Positions 46,641 to 56,835 of a stretch of 64,000 nt of DNA are shown piece by piece (the first letter of the stretch is position 1; every line of letters begins with the position of its first letter). Position numbers and translations under genes: made by a program. The stretch is from Ixodes scapularis (lineage: Eukaryota > Arthropoda > Arachnida > Ixodida > Ixodidae), in contig NW_024609880.1 in NCBI RefSeq assembly GCF_016920785.2, forward strand, positions 49,128,296 to 49,192,295. Direction: 5' to 3'. The notes under the pieces are model-generated. The model saw nothing but the letters and a program-made list of their open reading frames with translations. It had not been told where the DNA came from and did not search any database.

Positions 46641-48262
46641 CCAGACTTGTGCCTATCTTAAATACTCTACTCTAGATACTGTATTGAAAATAATGTTGGT
46701 AGTATTTTGGTAGCTTGCAAATACATTTAGTCTAGAGTATTCGCTACTCCATCTTCATTACATTTCTCAGTATCTCAAATTCATTTCGCAGTCTTGGAAA
46801 AACATTTTTGCAGGAATAATCTACGTAACTAGAGATCGTCAAACTCCAGGGCAAAGCTGAACCGATTACGAAATTGGAGCCAAGTGAACAAACACGAAAC
46901 AGGAAACAAGGCGCGAGCAAAACGCAGTCGCCAAATGCCAACTGAGGACGAAATAGATAGCCCCAAGTACGCCCGCCTCTGTGTGTCCTCTTATTTTCCT
47001 GTCTACTCTCCTTTCGTGTTTTTTTTTTTTTTTCGGGCTGTTTTTGAATTGCACGTTACCCTTAAAGGTAGCAAAGTGCTGGGGACGTGATCCGGATTTT
47101 ACACTCAGACCCCACTTCCTGTCGGGAGCTAAAGTGGTTCAGTCAGCGGAGGATTGCGACGCCAACGCTTGGTACAATCACGTTGAACCATTTGCGGAAA
47201 TCGCCGGTTCAGAGGGTTCGAGTATGAAAATGCGCACACTTCCATGCGAGCACAGTCACTCACTTGGCCAAAGATTCCTGGCTTTATTGAGCTGCCGTGA
47301 CCTATACTCGTCTTCTCAAAGCTCCTCATGTGCCTATTTTGGCTTGACGTTTGCTTTGAAGCTCGTTCAAAAAGAGTTTGTTTCACCTCCTTCCTAATGC
47401 GCGCATTGTTTTGGATTCTGATTTTGGAATCCTGACCATCTCGACCTCAGTGCATCAAGAATCGTTTGAACAGCTAGAAAATGGGGCAGGGCAAAGGGGT
47501 TTATGAGCACTTTTGTGGACATTCTCTTCTGTTTCCCTCTTCACCTTTCTAATATTAATTTGTTTAGAGTTTGAAGGTACATGTGCTCTCTGTTCATTTT
47601 GTCTGGGGGGACGACGTACTTGCTCTTGGTTGTTAATCAGCGACAGGGTATCCTCTCATTCAGTCAATATTTCTCCTGAGCGTGCACGTGTGTCCTTCAC
47701 TCGTGTACTCATCAACAAGTATGGCTGCCTGATCAGCATCGAATTCGGCTCATATGGAGGCGCAATGCCGGATTCCATGTGAAGTCCACCGAATCGCGGG
47801 GGTCATCTTACGTACTTAAGCCGAAATGTGTGATGACTCGAGCTGAGCCTACCGTCAAACTAAAGCGCGACCGGTGCCATTTCTGCAGTACATGAGTCCC
47901 GTTTGTTCCTAAATTATTTTGGCACGTATTATATTACATATCCCGAATTATTTCAGAGTAAACTTCAATTGCAGTAGCCAAGGCGCTCTTGAACTTCATA
48001 AAGAGGACTGTAAAATGTGGTTCTCAAAGAAGTAATCACAAATAAATCACCCCTTTCTGACTTCTTAGCTTGCAAAACTTGCCAAGTATCTTTAAATGTT
48101 ATTCAATTACTTTTTCAGAGTAATTGTACTTTACTCGAGGTAGTTCGTGCTAGATCTAGGTTAAATGATACTAATACATTTTGAAATGAATATTTAGTAT
48201 CTTATCTTAAATACTTTTGTTGAGTATTTGTCACAACACTGCATAAAGCCGCGGAATTGTTA
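46641..48262. other. Noncoding stretch, no supported gene
   Basis: Short frames only. A T run (47,022-47,034) sits within otherwise ordinary sequence. No element ends were identified. Confidence 0.4.
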
Positions 48263-48860
48263 GTGCGTAATGTAAACATTTCAGGCTATACGACATACAT
48301 TCCCCCCAGCGTTCCATCAGTATCGCCATATTGCCACGCGCCTCACCGAACGATCGCGTGCCTGGCAAATGGTCACGAATGACAAATGTCCCCCATGACA
48401 TTTTTCATTCGTGACACAAAATGTCATTCGTGAGATTTTTGATTCGTGACAAAAAAGTTCATTGGTGACATTCGTCATTCCCGGAATCGCTATTCCGTAA
48501 TGTAAACATTACAGGCTATACGTCATACTGTACCCCCAGCGTTTCATCAGTGTCGCCGTATCGCCACGTGCGCGTCGCCGAGCGATCGCGTGCGTGGCAA
48601 ATAGTCACGAATGACAAATGTCCTTCGTGACAAAAAATGTCATTCGTGAAATATTTCATTCGTGATAAAAAATGTCATTTGTGAGATTTGGCATTTCCGG
48701 AATCACTACTACGTAATGCAAACATTACAGTCTATACGTCATACTGTCCCCCCAGCGTTCTATCAGTGTCGCCATATTGCGATGCGCGTCGTCGAGCCAG
48801 CGCGTGCGGGGTAAAATGTCATGAGTGACAAATGTCATTCGGGACAAAAAATGACATCCG
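48263..48860. repeat. Three tandem copies of a roughly 215-234-bp repeat
   Basis: Blocks starting 'gtaatgtaaaca' at about 48,263, 48,497 and 48,712 share 'cccccagcgtt', 'atcagt', 'gtgg(c)aaat' and 'tgtcattcgtga' segments. Within each block the word 'atgtcattcgtgac' is itself repeated. Confidence 0.8.
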
Positions 48861-48862
48861 TG

Positions 48863-49198
48863 ATTAAAATTCGTTTATTAACTTTTAATCAGTGAAAATA
48901 GACATATTGTTGCAACTAGAAAACTGCTGAGCGTCATGAAAAATCACTAAATCAGTACTTTAAAAACAAAAGGCTTTGAAAACGTGAGAAGCGTAGTAGT
49001 GCACTAAAGGTACAACTCGTGGAGCAAAAACAAGACTTGCGGCTGCCGAACGCGGTTGATTATATTATGACAAATATCACAAAGGACAAATGGTTTTGTC
49101 ATTCGTGACGACTGGCGAATGTCAGGAATGACAAGATTCTAATTGCAACAATATGTATTTTTTCAGTGACTAAAAAGTTAATCAGCGAATTTTAATTA
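48863..49198. mobile_element. Inverted-repeat-bounded element next to the tandem repeat
   Basis: About 55 bp at 48,863-48,917 (starting 'attaaaattcg') is repeated inverted at 49,143-49,198, with several mismatches and a 1-bp indel. The interior contains further 'tgtcattcgtgacg' words, which links it to the adjacent tandem repeat. It resembles a non-autonomous element. Confidence 0.6.
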
Positions 49199-51935
49199 AT
49201 CAGCCGAGTTATCGCAAAGATTAGCAACCCACATAATGCCCCCCTTGGCCGTACACACGAGCAATAAGTTTTAACGGTTGCGGCTTTTTTTTAAACAATT
49301 CTATTAAGCTTTAAAAAACGCCCTATATCTTTTCGTCGTCCTACGGAACAGTATTTTTCTATCTATCTATCTTTGTATATATATATATATATAGAGATAG
49401 ATATAGATATATATACAGGGACTTTCAGAAAACACAGGCCAAATCGCTCTTGCGAAAACTAGTCGTCGCAGTGAAAAAAGGCTTGTGGCGTTTTGGTCCG
49501 GGGCCAGGGGCCCATTTAGTAAAATTATTAAAGTCCGGGATAATTAATTTGTTAATTATTTTTGCGTAATTAACTTTTTAATATTGTGTTTAAGGGCATG
49601 GTTTCAATTAGAAAATTGCTCAGTATCATCGAAAAACACAAAATCAACAAATTGCAGAACGATGGAAGGCACGCGAAGTATTTTACGACTTTCTGAAAAA
49701 CCGCACAAAATCGACGGGTTTTTAAGTTTTAATGGCACGGTGGAGTTAAGAAACGAAACTGACGAGGCGAAAATTGGACGAACTTTACGGACGTTATTGA
49801 AACTAATGCTAACAAAATGTAGATAAGAAGGCAAAGGAATTTTAACAGAGTTACACAAACATGAAGGCCGGGGACTAAGACTGGTGATTCTTTTGATGAC
49901 AATGTTCAGTCATGGCGAGGGATCCCCGTTACGATGCAGTTTCTCGTTCTTTCTGGTATATTCTTTCGCGTAATCGGAGCGGGTCGCGGTGCCGTTTTTT
50001 ATAGCCGCGTGTGTTTCTGGCCGGTAGCAGCGGGTCTGCTGGACGCAGGCCGCGGGCAGGGCTTTAGGGTAACTAAAAATAAATAAATGAATGAATAAAT
50101 AAATAAATAAAATAAAGTAGCTGTATGGCATGGAGTTAACTTTCTCTTGGGCATCTCACATTTTCGACGGATCGAAAGGTTAGAGCTGCGAAAACGATTT
50201 CGAGGCATCTCTCACGTGAAAACAGGTATGCGGTTGTTCAGGTTTCGCTTTGCGTACAAACAGACCGTCCCTTCTACTAACGCCAGATGCGATCTTGACT
50301 CAAAGGGCTCTCAGTGGATCCGCAGAAAATCCACAACGACAGGTGGAAACGCACGCGATTAGAAGACAGCGTGAAGTGCCCGACACATGCACTAGAAAAG
50401 GTCGGTCACGTCGCGTAAACCTTTGGAAACCCTAGACCGCTGTTACGCAAACTGCCGTTTCGTCGTCCACGTGTCAGCGCTTAAATGAGACTCCGGAAAA
50501 CGCGTCTTCCGTGTAAAGACATATATCTCTCAGTCTGTCCTCCTTCCACATCCGCTTTTCCTGATATCTTCTGCTCTTGCGCTTCCAAACTTCCTCGCTC
50601 TCCCTCTAGCCATATCTAGCCTACTCCCACTCGCGTCGCCATACTGTTTCGGTTCCTTTTTTGTTTATTTTTTAATTTCACGGATGTCAATTCGTCTTTA
50701 GTCGAGTTACTATGAAGTTAAGATAACGATAATTATAATAACTGTATGTGTCCTTGGTCTCCTATACTTCGTCTCATCCTACGATCGACTAAAGGCCAAA
50801 GCCACCAGGCAGCCATGTCCAATCACGTTCCACGATAAACTATGACATGCTTAACATAGATTAAGGATGAACGAATAATGCTCCTCATGAAAATGCGCTG
50901 CATCATTTCTATAGCTTCGACACTGCAAAGAGCCTGTATGTCGTGGCTTGCTTTGCAATGTAAAATTGATGAGTCACTCAGTAACGTTCATTGAAGCGAA
51001 ATACCAGGTAATTTCTAAGTGGCTCGTGATTGGATCTGGTGGTTCGTAGCTTTTGCCTTTAGTCCATCGTAGGGTGAGACGAAGTATAGCTAGCCTCCGT
51101 TTCATGTCGGGCCCTAGCCAATGTTATGAGCCGATAGAGTCAATCAAAGAGCGCCAAAATTGCATCGTCACGTCGTTCCTCGTTTTTGTGAGCCTACTAC
51201 CGCTTAAACCACTCACGCATAAAAATAAAACGCAGGATAACTCCGCATTCTCTGTGCGCAGCTTGTTCAGCCAGCCAACCATAGGAAACGCTCAAAAACA
51301 ACGAGCGTCATGACGATGCACTTTTTGCTCTGCTTGGTTCACTCCTTCGTAACGTAGCTTAAATTGCGGTCGGATTTAATGTGTAACGGAGTGTAGATAT
51401 CCTCACGGCAGAACAGTAAAAGCATATAATGGACCTTTTCCAAATACCGACGGCACCAGGCGGTGGCTGCACGAACTAAAAATCGAGGAAGTGATCTTCC
51501 TGCGCTACCAATCGAGAATGGGAGCTATGCTACCAGTCGCTTCGCTCTCTGAGCTGCGTCGCGTGCCCAACGCGACTTTAAAGAGGAAAATCCGTAGCGT
51601 CCACCCAAACGTCGCGTTCTTCTTTCCGTCAACTTTATTTTTTTGTGTAACACAATTATATATACGCTGCAATTCCGTGTTCTACTCGTCGATCTACAGC
51701 CTCAATCCGAATTTCCTCGATTTTTCGTGCCGACTTCCACCGCTTGGCATCGGGCGCTCGCGCGTGCGCAGAACGCTTCTCGGAAAAGGGCTATTATGCA
51801 GGGTGTGCGCGCCACTTCCGGCCGCCATGACAGGCGGAAAAAAATACTTGCGGTTCTACTATGTTTGCCTCGTGCAACCTCGCGTTTCGGTGGGTGTGCG
51901 ACGAGTCTTAGTTCACTGGCGAAACATTCGGTGAG
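49199..51935. other. Noncoding stretch with microsatellites
   Basis: A TATC/TA microsatellite lies at 49,362-49,415 and a TTTA/AAAT tetranucleotide tract at 50,080-50,115. Part of 51,300-51,420 resembles the arm sequence near 15,820-15,900 (shared 'acgagcgtcat' and 'gatgcacttttt'). No gene could be supported. Confidence 0.45.
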
Positions 51936-52120
51936 AACAATACGCTCTAGAAATGCCCCAGTGTCGTGCCGATGCGTTCCAGCACGTGTGACATCACACG
52001 TGCCTGCGCGTGTTGCGTTATGGGATTTTTCGGTCCCACCGACGCCGACGCCGGATATTTTGCGACACCAGCTCCTAAATGCTATGGCGTTAAAACTTCA
52101 TTTGTATTCGTGTAACACCT
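51936..52120. repeat. Dispersed repeat with (CCGACG) core
   Basis: Contains 'gttgcgttatggga', 'ccgacgccgacgccgg' and 'ctatggcgttaaaa'. Similar word order occurs near 15,480-15,560 and 60,025-60,080. Confidence 0.5.
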
Positions 52121-52330
52121 TGTAGAGAAAGACAGACGAAAAGCGACTACGTCTGACGCATTCCAAAATCGAACTGATCTCTTCGTTTTTCTTTGCACGC
52201 GATCTTCTTCTTCTTTTCTCAGTGGCTATCGCCACATAGCCCCCCTTTGGAGACGGAGTCGTCCTAGAGCCACTCTATATGGCAGCGTAGCTGCCAGAGT
52301 AGCGACCACTGATCTCTATGACAATTGCTG
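52121..52330 (+). mobile_element. Gypsy-type element remnant related to 55,950-56,560
   Basis: The plus strand here is similar to the complement of parts of 55,925-56,560: the repeat containing 'ttctcagtggctatcgccac', then 'gagccact' and 'tatggcagcgtagctgccag'. In the other locus the latter is the 3' end of a pol frame. This copy has lost the integrase sequence between those parts. Confidence 0.6.
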
Positions 52331-52717
52331 GATCGCGCTTCCCCGCTTGTTCGCTGCAGCGCAAGTGAAGCCACCGGGCTTCACTCGCTTGGGATACGAT
52401 TTGCCGTTTTTGCTAGCCTTTGCTGCGGTTTTCCAGCGTGCTGACGACACGTTTTCTACTCGTTCGTCGTCATTCGCCGAAGAAGTTTTTTGAAGACTCT
52501 GTGTATTGTTGAGACTTGCCGTTGTGAACACGTGGAAAATTTTACGAAAGTGCAGTGTCGCAGGAAAAAGGCACAACGCGTCGAAAGGAAGGGCTGGCGG
52601 CGTGTTCAAAGCATCCTTGGCACGCCGAAGTGCCGTGTCTCTGTGCCTTCGCACGCTTGGATACCGACCAAGAACCGACGCCGTGTGTATGTGTTCAGCG
52701 AGTGCAATGTGCGTGAA
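52303..52717 (+). repeat. Inverted repeat of about 415 bp, left copy
   Basis: The reverse complement recurs at 53,377-53,796 with scattered differences. Short frames are shared on both copies, but no domain is recognised. Confidence 0.85.
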
Positions 52718-53239
52718 GCTGTTCGTGCCTCTGGATCAGCGTCTTTTCCTCTCGCGGTTTAGGAACGAGCTTAATCCAGCGTCCACTAGCGACGGAAGAT
52801 GGGGGGAAGGTACGTCTTTTTTTCGTCCTTAGACGATTTCCACAATACCGTGCACAACAGCTCCTCATCACTGATCAGTGCTGGCTTATTATCAACCTAC
52901 TTAATTGCACTTGACGTTTGAGCGCGGCTCGCCTAATTGTAATTGGTCAGCAGATTGCACACGACCATATCCGCCGCGCTTCAAAGATTTTCATTCTCGC
53001 CGTCTTGGACTTTTGCTTTCGAAAACCCCCCTGGCTCCACAACGTTGCCCTATTCGTGCTCCCACGGAATCTATTAGAGTAGATTTGGGACATAGCCATG
53101 GTTAATATAGTACATAAGAACACGTACAGATCTCCGCCTTTTATTGATAGCAACTCACCGGAACAGCTGGACGATCCAGAACTCCGTGGCCGATATATAT
53201 AAATGATCTAAAGGCATCTACGCGCGACACACGTTCAGA

Positions 53240-53365
53240 ACTTTGGCGCGGCGTCAATTCTTGACCGGTATCCAAATGTGCGAAGGCACAAAGATGCATC
53301 ACTCGGCGTGCCAAGGAAGCTTTGATCACGCCGCGACACCGGCGACAGGTTTTCGACGAGTTGTA
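53240..53365 (+). repeat. Diverged partial third copy of the repeat
   Basis: The segment from 'ggcgcggcgtcaattcttga' to 'cgagttgtacctttt' is similar to 53,415-53,535, so this locus has two direct copies and one inverted copy. Confidence 0.7.
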
Positions 53366-53376
53366 CCTTTTGATAC

Positions 53377-53796
53377 GGCTTCACGCACATTGCACTCGCT
53401 AAACACATTCACACGGCGTCGGTTCTTGGTCGGTATCCAAGCGCGCGAAGGCACAAAGACACGGCACTTCGGCGTGCCAAGGATGCTTTGAACACGCCGC
53501 CAGCCCTTCCTTTCGACGCGTTGTGCCTTTTTCCTGCGACACTGCACTTTCGTAAACTTTTCCACGTGTTCACAACGGCAAGTCTCAACAATACACAGAG
53601 TCTTCAAAAAACTTCTTCGGCGAATGACGACGAACGAGTAGAAAACGTGTCGTCAGCACGCTGGAAAACCGCAGCAAAGGCTAGCAAAAACGGCAAATCG
53701 TATCCCAAGCGAGTGAGGCCCGGTGGCTTCACTTGCGGGAGCGGCAAGCGCGATCCAGCAATTGTCATTGAGATCAGTGGTAGCGACACGACGCAA
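53377..53796 (-). repeat. Inverted repeat of about 415 bp, right copy
   Basis: Inverted partner of 52,303-52,717. A 114-codon plus-strand frame at 53,488-53,832 matches the minus-strand frame of the left copy for about 90 residues. No known domain was recognised. Confidence 0.85.
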
Positions 53797-53832
53797 AATT
53801 ATCTAGATACACGACGTCAGAAGCGCCCATAG

Positions 53833-55945
53833 TGATCTCCGTTTTGGGCCTGGGAGGTTTCTATGGTAACCGTACTGCTAGCGACGCCGGGCGGCAACCT
53901 TTATCTAGTTGATATCTCCATTCGTTACTTGAAAAGTGGTAAAAGACCTAAAAGACACTTTGCATGGCGGTACGGCACGGGCCCCTGGAGGAACGGTGCC
54001 TGTTTCTTCTGTGAAATGAGACGATTTGCAGCGTGCACGGACAAGGCGAGTGGTTTTCCGCGCCACCGGGATGGCGCGGCTTCATGGGACGAACATACCG
54101 TCCTTGTACTTTCGGACTTCGCTCCCATGGAACAAAATCCGATTACGCCGGCCACGACAGGATAATTGCCTTAGGACATGACTGCTGCTCGACTGCCCCA
54201 TAGTAAGAGAATGTATGCTTAGCACCATACTTCTTCAAGACCCAATCATTCATTCAAGATGAGACTATCTCACCGACTGGCGGGGAGCGACGTCGACGAC
54301 GGTACCACCCTCGTTTGGGCGATGAACAGTCGACGGGGTTAAACCAAGTAGGGCAGCACGGTGGTCTACAGAGGATTGTTAACGCCATCAAAAGAGACGG
54401 ACGCCGGATATGAGGTGTTCTTGCCGACAGGCCAAGTGGTCGTCCGGAAGTTTACCGGCATGCGAAATGTCAATATTTTTATCTGGTGTAGCACGCATGC
54501 CTGTGTTAAAGGGGCCATGAAATGATTCTTTAACTTCTTCTTTCTTAGCCTTAATCTTCAACTCAAAAGAGAACAGTGGAATCACGCGGTCGTGACATGC
54601 TAGGGCACCGGTGCGCTAACCCCAAGCTTCCACCGTGCTTTTTAAGCACACCATAGAACTTGTCATTCGCAAGTGCACTCATGTGCACACATTGGCCACG
54701 AACGCGAATTGAAATATTCATCGACGAATTGATTGTTGACGAGCGCATACGCCCGAGTGACGCAGTTTTCGTGTCAAATGCGTGAGCTGAGATCGGCTGT
54801 CGTCATTTTGGCTTTTGTAGGCATTGCAAAGAGGATATTTAGAACCATACACACATGATGATAGCATCATAGCACACGGACATTAATGAGTACAAGACGG
54901 GCCCAGCTACAGAAAATAAATATTATACTCGTAAAAATAATTGTCTGTAACTTGTTAATTACAAAAACGAACTCACCTCTGAGCATATAAATTTAATAGT
55001 GTGTGTTTATGCATTCTTATAGAGCAGGTCATTTCATATACGTCATTTGAGCAAACGCCAACTTGTCACTTGAAAAAAAAAAGAAAAACTGCGATCAAAT
55101 GCAAGCTATTGCAACGAAAGGTCGTTTATCAAAGTCTTCAGAACTGTCAATTTGTAAAATCGTCGATTAGTACAAAAGGTTAAAGGTCGCAGGCGCTTCC
55201 TCGCTTAAAGTTGCTGTGATTATTCGGTGACCCAGGGCTGAAACAACTTCCCCTAGGCCCTACACGCGACGTATACCTTTCGTTTCGATTCTCAGAAATT
55301 CCAATAATCAAAGGAAGCTAGAAAATGCGAAAATGTTGCCCTAAAAGCTATATCGTAAGATCGTTGAATAGTACAAAACGTTAAGATCGCAGGAGCTTCC
55401 TCGCTAAAAGTTTGTGATTACGCGGTTACCTGGGGCTGAAACAACTTCCTCAAGGCCCAACATGCGACGCATACAATTCGCATTGATTCTCAGACATTTC
55501 AATGTTTAAACAAGGCTAAGAGTATGCGAAAATTGCATGCAAAATGTCTTATTGAGCCTCGAACACATCCAGGAATACGAGCACCGCTACGGCGATATGA
55601 CTGATGCTGTCGCACAGGTGGTAATATCCAGACCGATCTTGCACAGAAAAGGTATGAAGTCAGATTCTTTCAGATCTTCACGTTATACCTGCGTCAGAGA
55701 GCAAGAATAAGTCCGAAATCGTCGGCAAGCAGCGGCACATTACGACTACCGCGCACCGAACAAACTCGTATCCACCAGCTCTGGGCGCTGCCATCTTACC
55801 GGTGACATCACGGCTCTTGCGAGGTCACGTGACAAGTAGTCACTCGGTTGCTAAGGGAACCGAGCCAGCTCAGCTCGTTGCTATGGTACCGCGTGTGACC
55901 AATCACGGTGAGAGGCGGCACAGGGAAAAGCGTGGCGCTACTCTG
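53833..55945. other. Noncoding stretch, no supported gene
   Basis: 'gttaaaggggccatgaaatg' near 54,507 resembles the start of a TTAA-type inverted-repeat element, but no partner end was found. Two similar blocks lie at about 55,170-55,350 and 55,365-55,540 (both include 'gatcgcaggngcttcctcgc', 'cctggggctgaaacaactt'-like and 'gcgacg' words), suggesting a roughly 195-bp direct duplication. Confidence 0.45.
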
Positions 55946-55949
55946 GCAG

Positions 55950-56225
55950 CTACGCTGCCATATCGAGTGGCTCTAAGTCGTCCCAGTGAACTGTCCTGGA
56001 GTGTTTGATGCGAGTCGTGGGGGCTACTGTTGAGCTCGAGGTGGCTTGCACGCTGGGAAGATCGGTCGGCTGAGCGATCGTATCGCTCTCAACAAATGCT
56101 GGCTTGAGGCGGTCAACGGACACGACCGTGTCGCGGCCATTAACTCGCAGCGTGAAGGTTTTTTCGCCACGTGCCACGACGAGGTGGGGACCAGTGTAAG
56201 GTTGCCGGAGCGAACGGCGGACGAC
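55950..56225 (-). pseudogene. Ty3/gypsy-type integrase C-terminal fragment
   Basis: The minus-strand frame reads QPYTGPHLVVARGEKTFTLR, then NGRDTVVSVDRLKPAFVE, a polar tail, WDDLEPLDMAA and a stop at 55,950. The pattern of PYTGP, a small beta-rich domain and DRLKPA is the typical C-terminal end of gypsy-type integrases. Catalytic domains are absent. The family differs from that of the palindrome elements. Confidence 0.8.
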
Positions 56226-56515
56226 TCCGTCTCCAAAGGGGGGCTATGTGGCGATAGCCACTGAGAAAAGAAGAAGAAGATCGCGTGCAAATAAAAACGA
56301 AGAGATCAGTTCGCTGGGAGGACTCCGTCTCCAAAGGGGGGCTATGTGGCGATAGCCACTGAGAAAAGAAGAAGAAGATCGCGTGCAAATAAAAACGAAG
56401 AGGTCAGTTCGCTGGGAGGACTCCGTCTCCAAAGGGGGGCTATGTGGCGATAGCCACTGAGAAAAGAAGAAGAAGATCGCGTGCAAATAAAAACGAAGAG
56501 ATCAGTTCGATTTTG
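56223..56515. repeat. Three copies of a 98-bp tandem repeat
   Basis: 'gactccgtctccaaaggggg' starts copies at 56,223, 56,321 and 56,419, exactly 98 bp apart and almost identical. A single inverted relative lies at about 52,180-52,260. Confidence 0.93.
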
Positions 56516-56611
56516 GAATGAGTCAGACGTAGTCGCTTTTCGTCTGTCTCTCTCTACATTGGCCATGTCTACTAGGAGAGAGAAGTGGGACAAGAAATCC
56601 GCTCCTAGAAT

Positions 56612-56772
56612 AGCGAAAATAGAACCTTGAACCCTCCACCGTTCACTCTTTTGTACACGAGACAAGGTTACTGGAGTGCAGACGGTTGCCCTCGTTGAAG
56701 CGTTGCATTCCAGTAACCTTGTCTCGTGTACAAAAGAGTGAACGGTGGAGGGTTCAGGGTTCTATTTTCGCT
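56612..56772 (+). other. Long near-perfect hairpin, 69-bp stem and 23-nt loop
   Basis: 56,612-56,680 pairs with 56,704-56,772. The only two differences would form G-U wobble pairs in a plus-strand RNA. It could be a foldback element or a source of double-stranded RNA. It ends 64 bp before the edge of the duplicated defensin region. Confidence 0.9.
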
Positions 56773-56835
56773 CTGCATTTAGTCTAGTCAAAAGAGTTCA
56801 CCATTCCCGTCTGTTGCAGACAACCTCATATTCCT

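Noticed and set aside
49370..49415. CRISPR-like or regulatory array
   Set aside because: It is a simple TATC/TA microsatellite with no spacers.
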